NCBI GenBank assembly: GCA_963966185.1
Contig: CAWZYM010000183.1
Coordinates: 208,501-272,500 of the forward strand
Source: Rhabditoides inermis
Taxonomy: Eukaryota > Nematoda > Chromadorea > Rhabditida > Rhabditidae
Direction of reading: 5' to 3'
DNA: 64,000 nt
The notes below the pieces were generated by a model. It was given only the letters and a program-made list of their open reading frames with translations, was not told the DNA's origin and made no database searches. Shown piece after piece: positions 1 to 9,004 of the stretch. The translations under genes and the position numbers were made by a program. Each line of letters opens with the position of its first letter. Position 1 is the stretch's first letter.

Positions 1-295
1 CTAGCCTGCGGAGTTACTATTATGGATTATAATGGAAGGAAAGGAACACCCGGAGCCCCACTGTCGTCTATAGTGGTATCTAATTCGAATGGATTATGGA
101 AAGGAAATCGAATGATTATTGACTGAATATCGATCTAATATCGACTTTCGACCTTCGACCTTCGACCCTACCATCCCCGTTGCTAAACTGTGTTTCTCCC
201 AGCGCTTAGCCCTTGTGGTGTACCGTATGCACTTGTTGTATAGTCAGGATATAGCGATTCTGGATAAATGATTGATTGATTGATTGAGGGAGCGC
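1..295 (+). repeat. LINE 3'-end-like dispersed repeat with ATTG tail
   Basis: Bases 160-290 closely match 43330-43472 (shared words include CTTGTGGTGTACCGTA and TTGTTGTATAGTCAGGATAT), and the first 150 bases resemble 29655-29840. All three end in GGAT(AA) followed by ATTG/TGATTGA repeats, the kind of short tail that RTE-like LINE 3' ends carry; the RTE-like copy at 9.5-10.8 kb ends in a similar CCGGATAAAG plus ATTTG repeats. I read this as a truncated LINE 3' UTR. It lies upstream of the first visible Deltex exon. Confidence 0.5.
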
Positions 296-479
296 GCGCC
301 TATCTCGCTTCCGAGAAGAGCTAGCAATACCAAAATCGAAACTTAACCATTTTGTAACATCTTGATAACATCTACTAGCATTACGTTGTTGTTCTTGCAA
401 AGATTCTAAGGGACCTTTCTCTATATCGCCTCTTGCAGATTCTAGCGCGTGACTATTCTTAAAGAAGAACTCCGGGGAA

Positions 480-700
480 AGAGTCACCGGTCCAAATATT
501 AGCGCGCCCGGAACCAGATTTTGGCGGGAAACCGCGAGTACGGCAGCCAAGAAAAACGTCCGGGTGTCGCGCGCTAGGATAGCGGGGGACGCGCGAGGTA
601 ATATCGGGTCGTCACGAGTGATCATTGCGCGACTCCCGGTATTACCCCGCGCGACAATGCGATATTGCCGCGGTATTGTCGCGATATTGTCACGCACGTT
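480..700. repeat. GCGCGACAAT-type GC-rich dispersed repeat
   Basis: The stretch is dense in GCGCGAC, CCCGCG and ATATTGTCGCGA words. Related blocks occur at 2130-2260 (GCGCGACTCCCGATATTGTC) and 4870-4935 (two copies of TTGCCGCGCGATAATTTTGTG). There is no coding potential. It is probably a simple satellite-like repeat spread by transposition. Bases 700-2130 contain no feature I recognise apart from one TACGTTTC motif at 1219 and a short inverted pair at 1608-1632/1791-1815. Confidence 0.4.
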
Positions 701-2517
701 TCTCACTATCGCCTCGCTTCCCATACCTTTCCCCTTTCCATTCTTCATTCAAATTTAGCAAGAATAACAAAATGATTTATTATGTAATGCATTTGTAATA
801 CAATTCAATACAACCACCATCAGACACATGGCAATAAAGAATACCTAACACGGCAACATGACAACTTCGATATAAGCAATAATGTGGATGGGCTACTCTC
901 ATAATGCACATTGTAAACGAGATGGACACGTGATCTTGATACTTCCAGATGGCCTTCTGTGGGCTTGAGAAGGTGGGTGAGTACGATGCTTCCTCAGTTG
1001 GTTGTCGGTGTTGATCTGTGTTGTGAGCTTGCATCGAGAGGCACGAGACTGGAGCATTCGTTCTGCAACATACGTAAGTGTAATCAATTCAATCAATACG
1101 AAGCATACTCACCTTCGCATGTTTCGCTCTAAATGGCTCGGTGGTAGTGGTAGAGATCCACTTAGCGGGACCAACTCACTGAAAACAGTTCGTATCAACA
1201 TAAACTAAAAGATACCGTTACGTTTCAGCTTATTAGAAGTGTGAATCAAATTAGCATCTATGTACTGAGCAACGGAATTGAATGAATGAGGTAGCTAAGT
1301 AGCGATCCCAGTATACTAGAGTACGCATGTGACTACACAACATCAATCCAACAGGAAGTACAACATTCACATTGGGGCTCTGAGTAAGCGATATGTACTC
1401 ACAACCATTAGAAACATGAAGTGCAGCACGTCAGTGCGCGCGTTTGGCTTACCGTTTGATGCGGCTGGCATGTGTGAGAGCGGCTACATGATCCGTTCGG
1501 TACGAGCAGTCCACAGTCCTTGTGAACCAGGTGGAGAAGACTGGTGATCTGCAACGCACAACTGACAACATGAGAACAAATCATGACGGGAGTTCTTACT
1601 CAATATACACGAACGCTTGTTCGGACCTCTGCGCTCACCGTTATATCACATTATCTCGTATTTCTCTTACGTTTTCGAGCCTCGATCGCTTTGAACAGAG
1701 GCGAGCATTTGAAGTGCCTCTATCATTCTTCTAACATCCCCAAATCGCTGGGATTGAAATTCGTTAGACTGTTTGCGTGAGACGAGCCGCAGAGGTCCGT
1801 ACAAGCGTTCGGTGCTACCGGGTAGCCTCTTGAAAGAATTACGCCTTCTGATTGCTACGGTAGTGTTAACTGAAGGTTGTAACAGGAAGATTGTATTATC
1901 AGGAATTGCACGAAAAGTATGAATTGGCTGTCATGGGAATACAACCTACTTAAACTTTCACCTTTATCGTAATTCACCCACGTAAGGTCAGGAAAACACA
2001 CCTACATACAATAACACAACAAAAATAAACAAACAAAATAAATAAAACTGAAAACATTAATAACAAAATGCGAACCGGTAGCGATGCCCGAAAAACAGAC
2101 GCCAAGTTCAAATAATTGTTTCCCGCCAAATTGAAATCTGATTGTCACGCGCGACAATTGCGCGACTCCCGATATTGTCGCGATTCTCTATTGCCCCGCG
2201 TTTCACCCGGTATTGCCCCGCGTGAGTCCCGGGAATGGCGTTTTACCGCGCGCGACACCCGATGATTTTGTCTGAGAGCGGTGGGCAGCGGAGGGAGGCT
2301 CCGCCCTCATACAATTAGGCTATTTGGACAAAAGAATCGTAATAAATAATTCAAAAACGTAACTTTTTGAAGACTCTCAGAATTTTCATTGCCAGAATCG
2401 TGTTCCTAAGTATCATTTTGCCTCTATTGACCGGCATTCCTATTTTCCCCGGAGTTCTTCTTTAAAACAAACCAATCCGCGCTGCCGCGCTGGTTGTTTT
2501 AATATTGTGTTTTGCAG

Positions 2518-5500
2518 GAGTGTTTTGAATCGCCAGCTGAACATCGCGATCGACACTGACGAGTTTGACTCTGTGCTGGTGCTGCCTCTGCTGGGAGATG
2601 GTGAGTAGGGATTGGTACAGAGAAAGAGAGAGAGAAAGAGAGGAAGAGAGAGAGAAGCGGCTTGCAGGTCTAGGCGCGTCCGCGTGTGCAGCTGTCGCCG
2701 CGTCTGCTGTGCGCGCGCTGTTTGCCGCGGCGGAGCGACTGCAGAGAGACAAACCCGGCGAGTTCGTCGAGTCGCTCGGATTCGGGGTGCGTCTCCTGTC
2801 TCGAATGGGCTGGGGACAAATACAGTGCAATCAGAAAATGTTGTTGAAATTGAACAACACCAACCCCGCTTTCGACTGGTGTGTATTGTATCTGAAATGA
2901 GAGTAAGACTATGCATGAGTGTACTGAGTGTGATGTTTCTATGTGTGTTTGCAGACGCTGTTGCTCATCCACTCTGATCGCCGTCTGGTGGAGGCGCTAA
3001 ACACGGAGTTTGTCAAGCTCGCCGCGGAGATGACGGGTGCGTTGGTCGACGTTATCGATTTATTGATTGATTGCAGACGCGAAGAAGGCCGCCGAGCAGG
3101 GTGTCGATGCGGCAATGGAGGAGATGTTCAAGAGCGACTACGAGCGCTACACCAGTGTGCCCGACGAGACGGTGAGGAGAAGGGAGAGAGAGAGAACAAA
3201 GAGAGAGAGAGAGAGAGAGAACAGAGAGAGAGGGAGGGAGAGAGAGCGAGGGGGGGACGAGTATGGAGGAAGGGGGAGGAAGAGGGCGAATGGGAGGGAC
3301 GGATGAGAGAAAGGGGGAGGAAGAGGGCGAATGGGAGGGACGGATGAGAGAAAGACGAGTACGATTCATCAGTGCATGTTGTCCAGGTGAAGGACACGTG
3401 TCCGGTGTGTCTGGGCGATTTCGGTGCTCTGGGCTCGTCGGAGGGAGCAGTGCAGATCACAAAGTGCCGCCACCAGTTCCATGAGCAGTGCATCAAGGTG
3501 TGTACTTAGGGTTGCAGGATTCCCCCAAGTAGTTTTTTTTGTGTTTTGCTCTGTTATCTACGGTACAATCTTTCACTCGTGTCGGGCGTGAGAGTAGTCG
3601 ATCTTACAAGGAAAGTGTCTCAGGGCCTCCGCTCCAAATTGAAAGAAATATGGCTCATTCGCTAGCCAAGGGCTTCCTGATCAATGTTACCATTGATCAT
3701 TTTTGCTGCGGTGCACGTTGAAGTACCGTATGCCTACCGTAAAGTTTTGACGATTTTCGGGCAACCTGGAAAATTCATCGCGAAGAAAATTCATCAGATG
3801 ACGTCACGCGATGAATTTCCTCGCGATGAATTTTCGTTTCTTTTATTTTCCCACTGCACATCGCCAATTGCGATCAAAGTTATACATAATATTATGTTCA
3901 TTTTGCATTGAAGAAGCGGCGAAGATGATGAGGAAGGTACGCGTTGGTCAATGGTCATCGTTAGCGTCTTTTTTCTATTCACCTCCAGGCCGCACTTCTT
4001 GCTCTGCTCCGCCACTTCGTTCAGCATCTTCTCCGTCGTAGCTTGCGACTTGACAAACAGAGCTGTCGAAGCCGGTGCCGTTGTATAGTTGAACTCCACT
4101 CATCTGTAGCTTTCAGCGAGAACGCTGTTGAAGATGAAGGGAGAGCGAGAGCAGGGATAACCTTGCCAAGCTCCTTTCCAACAGAGATGTCAGCAGTGAA
4201 TCCTCGGACCAGCACCTTCGGTCGTCCAGTGTTGTAGACCATCTGCAGTAGTCGGATGTGCGCCGGTTCCACTCCATATATATTCCGTTTGCGTTCAGCT
4301 CAACATTTCACGTCAAAAACATTATGTTGTCCAATAGTTCTACAGTACCCTGAAGTCTTAGACAGTGAAAATTTCATCACACGTTCACAGTTCTTGTTTG
4401 CAAAGCTGTCATCACACCTAGCAAGCGTAGTGGTAACGCTCTCACTTGAAAAGAGTATGTTCAACTTGAAAATTTCATCGAAAGGACTGTAATCTTTCTC
4501 TAACCACTCTAATTTCTCTCGTGAAAAGCAGGAAACTCATATGCGAGCCCACTATACACGCATAGAGTTCCACGCGTCTTCGAATGCAACACACTGTCGT
4601 ACGCATTCTTGTAGTCATTGACTACAAGTACTTAAGGAGGGGGTGTCTTTTTGGAAACGGTTTTTGAAGAGACTGACCACGCCTTCATTATTTCATATTC
4701 ATTACCTCGTCATTTCCTTTCCCCTTTTGGAATGAATGGTAAATGAGACAATTGCATGGTTTCCTAACTGCGGTCCACCGAATGCTTCTTCTCACCAATT
4801 CCGAAAGAGCGTGCGAGCGCATTGTTTAGCGAATTCTTGACCTCCCAACTACCCATTATTTCGGAATTTCTGATTTTGCCGCGCGATAATTTTGTGCATT
4901 TGCCGCGCGATAATTTTGTGCGGCGTGACTCCGGGAAGAGCGTAGTGTGGTGGATAATGGATGAAATGATGGACACCCTCCCAGACTACTCCGCGCTTGG
5001 CATCATTGCATCGTCACCAGGCACTGCCCATTCCGGACCCTTTGCTTCTTTGCCACAAGTCCTCTTTCTGTTGGTGGTGACTCATGAACGACGATCCGTG
5101 ATGGTGATCATAAATCATGAATTGCATGTTGTTGTTAGTCTAGATGTTAGCCTATGATTTAATTTATTGTAGAACAGCGTTAGTTGGTATTATGTTCTTG
5201 TTATATATGATTAATGTTGATATATTCATCACATTCGAATATATTCAAAGTTGCAAAAACGAAAAGACTAGCTGGGATCGAACCCGGCACTGCCAGAATA
5301 CTACGCCGACTCGCTAACCACTAGGACAACCGAGCTGGAATTATATTCTCTCAAACGCGATGACTACTCGCAAAAGTGAAAAAGCACGAAAATCGTCAAA
5401 ACTTTACGGTAGGATTACGGTACTTCAACGTGCACCGCAGCAAAAAATGATCAATGGTAACATTGATCAGGAAGCCCTTGGCTAGCGAATATAATAATCT

Positions 5501-8500
5501 TTATCTGCCAAGAGATTATAGAGACACAATAACACAACAGGATATGTACAGCGTGGCAAATATTGAGCTGACCCTAGGCTATCTGTATCAAACATCTAGC
5601 TACTTATGGGGGGCTCCTACCGGACATATATAGTTACAACATTGCTGTTTTATAACATATGGGGGATGGGGGGAAGGGAATATACAAACACATTGATAGA
5701 ACAATACTATATAACATAATGTTAACGCATACAAAGAAACGATGGTGGGGGACCAAACTCGGAAAAATCTATTTTTGAAAGCAGTATTTTCAACGCATCC
5801 ACTGTTGCGATTTCAGAAAGTTTTGAAGGCAAAGAATTCCACAACTTTGAAGCTCTAGGAGTAAACCAATTTGTATTTTTGAAGTTCGATGGAACATGTA
5901 ATTGCACGTTATGTGATCTGGTATTGTGAAAACGTGATTTGATTTTGGGAATAATACTAGGATCAACGTAGATTTGTGACGTGATTATTTTATATAAGGT
6001 TATGATATCCTTATGAATGCGTCTTTCGTAAAGAGATTGAGTTCCCATTAGTTGTAATCTGTGTGGGAAAGTTGGGATATCTTGTTCAGGCTGACAGCGT
6101 CTAACCGCTTCTCGACTGAACTTGCGTAAAGGTGCCTCTAGCCTTTTTGTCAATAAGCTTTTACTAGATGGATTGAATATTTCCGTACCATACTCAATAC
6201 ATGGACGGATGTAAGTATGGAATAAACGCGTATACAGAGTAAGATCCTTGCTTGTGAAAGCTCTTAAAATATGCTCAACTTTTGCACTAGTGATTTTAGT
6301 GACAATTTCTACGTGACTATGAAACTTCAATTCAGAATCTACGAAAATACCGAGATCTCTAACTACCTTTGCGTTCTCAAGAGGAACGCCCTTGATTTCA
6401 TAGTTACGTTGATGTGACTTATTTTGAATTTGTAGTACTTGCGTTTTGTTGCTTGCAATTGGCAACTGCCATACATCTGACCAGTCAACAACATTGTTAA
6501 TGCTACCTTGCAGTGATGTAAAGTCACTGGAATATGCTTTGAGATCATCAGCAAAAATGTTACATTTTGTACCAGAATTCATGCAGTTCACTATATCGTT
6601 TATAAAAATTAAAAATAAAAGTGGCCCTAGAACAGAACCTTGTGGAACACCGCTTGTTACTGAGAAAGGGGACGATAAGCATTCGTTTACACGCACGTAG
6701 GCTATGCGGTTGCTCAGAAACTTTGCAATCCACAAATGAAGCTTAGATTTCGAGTTAATACCGAATTTATCTATTTTGTAAAGCAATTTAGGATGACTAA
6801 CTTTATCAAATGCTTTTTGGAAATCGAAGTAAACGCAATCGACTTTCGAATTGACTAAATTTTGCTGCCAATCGTTGATTGTTGAGAGCAGCTGTCCTAC
6901 ACAAGACCGCTTCTTCAAGAAACCATATTGAACGGAAGAAAATCTGTGCTTCATATTTAGATGAATGCAGTCTGCAATTATCTTTTCAAAGACTCTACAG
7001 ACTGGTGATGTAAGTGAAACTGGCCTGTAATTTTCTGGTTTGGATTTCAAACCTTTTTTGAAAATTGGAATCACATAGCTAATTTTCCATTCATCCGGTA
7101 AATCTGATTGAAAGTATGACTGTTTGAAAATTAACGACAAAGGTTCTGCGAGAGAAACGCAACACCTTTTCATGATATATTGATTTATTCCTTCTTTCGA
7201 GAAAGAGAACTTAGTGGGTTGCCTTTTCAAATACTCATAAATATGATAGGGTTCTAAATTAATTGTTAGATTTAATGGTGGCAATGCAGGAATTTGTGGC
7301 GGCACTTTGTTGTTGTCAATAGTAAATGCTGAGGAGAACTGGTTTTTGAAGCATTCTGCCTTGTCTTCATCTGCAACTGCTACGCTATCGTGAGCAGTGG
7401 TTGGCATCAACGCGGGAATTTGACTCGCTAGTTTCAATTTGGAGCGAACATATCTAAATACACCATTTGGTTCAGAGAGACACTTTTCTTCAAGATTAGA
7501 ATAGTATTTCCTAACCGCTTTTCGAATCTTTCTAGAAAGTAGTTTGTATTCGGATTTCGCTTCATCAGAAATGTGATAGTTCTTCCAAAGTACTTTCTTT
7601 TTCTTATACATGTCTAGAATTGACTTAGGTAACACATGCCTATTAGAATTTGTGTGTCTATAGAACGGAGTATTTTTCTCAACTGTGGAACGCACAATTT
7701 TAATGAATGTAGAGTAATTTTGTTGCACCGATTTATCTTTCGCAAGCGCAGATTTCCAATCGACTGATGCTATATCATGGTTTATTTTGTCGTAGTCTGC
7801 TTTACGATAATTAAAGCGCGGTTTTGATTGCTGAACAGTACAGTTACAAGTGATATTTAGGGTACACATCACTGAATAATGATCTGGAGATCTGAGTGTC
7901 TCATCCTTCTCAATTGAAAGAACCAGAGTAGGGTCATTACACAGTATTAGATCTAGGATATTGGAACCTCCTTTTTTAAGCGATGGGAAGTCCACATATT
8001 GATCGAAACAGTTGTCGTTAAAAAATTGAAGAAACTCGCAAGATGTTTTATCTCTAGGCGTTGATAAAGTCTGCCAGTCAATTTTAGGGAGATTGAAATC
8101 TCCAGAAATTATAGTGCGAGAAGTAATAATTTTGGAAATAGTTTGTAATAATTTAGTTGAGTCGCTATCGGGACAATTGGGTGGTCTGTAAACATTTACA
8201 AACCGGAGAGATGATTTTTCGGAGAATACATCGAATGCTAGAACTTCATAATCACCACTATTGTCACTAGCGATTTCAGCAAACCTAAGAGTTTTGTGGA
8301 TTATAGCAAGTATGCCTCCTCCTCTTTTCTTATTGCCAAAACTACGATCTAGTCTGATAAATGAATATTCAGAATTTGACAAAAAAGCGTCTGGGATTTT
8401 GGTTGCATCGAGCCAAGTTTCTTGAATTAGACAAACTTTGATATCCTTAGATATAATGAATTCGAACATCGATTTGATTTTATGTATAGATGCTATAGAT

Positions 8501-8902
8501 CTGGCGTTGAAACTGCATAAAGTGATTTGACTGAGTTTGGTTTTGGGTACAAAAGCGGGGAGAAGGTCGGGGATACAGGGTTCATCACTACAAACTACAG
8601 ATTGGGAGAGCACCCCTCGGGCCTAAGCACCCCTCGGGCCTTTGCACCCCTCGGGCCTAGCACCCCTCGGGAATGAGCCGTATTTCGTTCAATTTGGAGC
8701 GGAGACCCTGAGACACTTTCCTTGTTAGTATCTTCTAACACTGTATCTGTATTATCTCTCAAAAGTACTTGCGTAAAGAGAGTCACTTTGTCTTGACCCA
8801 ATTCAACAAAAGCGCATGCATAAAACGTTTACAAATACTAACACAAACCTGCATGTCTCTCTCTCTCTATATTTCTCTCTCTATCTTTCTCTCTTCCATC
8901 TC

Positions 8903-8944
<42 letters not shown>

Positions 8945-8963
8945 CTCTCTCTTCCATCTCTCT

Positions 8964-9004
<41 letters not shown>

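Larger units (their letters stand above)
3607..8724. mobile_element. TIR DNA transposon (TTA target duplication), PIF/Harbinger-like, interrupted by a LINE
   Basis: The left end reads CAAGGAAAGTGTCTCAGGG and the right end is its reverse complement, CCCTGAGACACTTTCCTTG. Both are flanked by TTA (3604-3606 and 8725-8727). The inverted arm continues inward: 3607-3765 matches, in reverse complement, 5388-5490 joined to 8671-8724. The right arm is split by the LINE at 5491-8670. Without it the element is about 1.9 kb. TTA duplications are typical of PIF/Harbinger elements. No transposase was found; the inside holds an RT fragment and a tRNA-like module, so the element looks non-autonomous. It lies in intron 5 of the Deltex gene. 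Confidence 0.72.

Noticed and set aside
1002..1780. Short plus-strand ORFs upstream of Deltex as missing 5' exons
   Set aside because: No Deltex N-terminal motifs (WWE) and no consistent phase with the acceptor at 2517.
8610..8670. CRISPR-like direct repeats
   Set aside because: The four 15-bp units are adjacent with almost no spacer, lie at a LINE 5' end, and the genome is eukaryotic.
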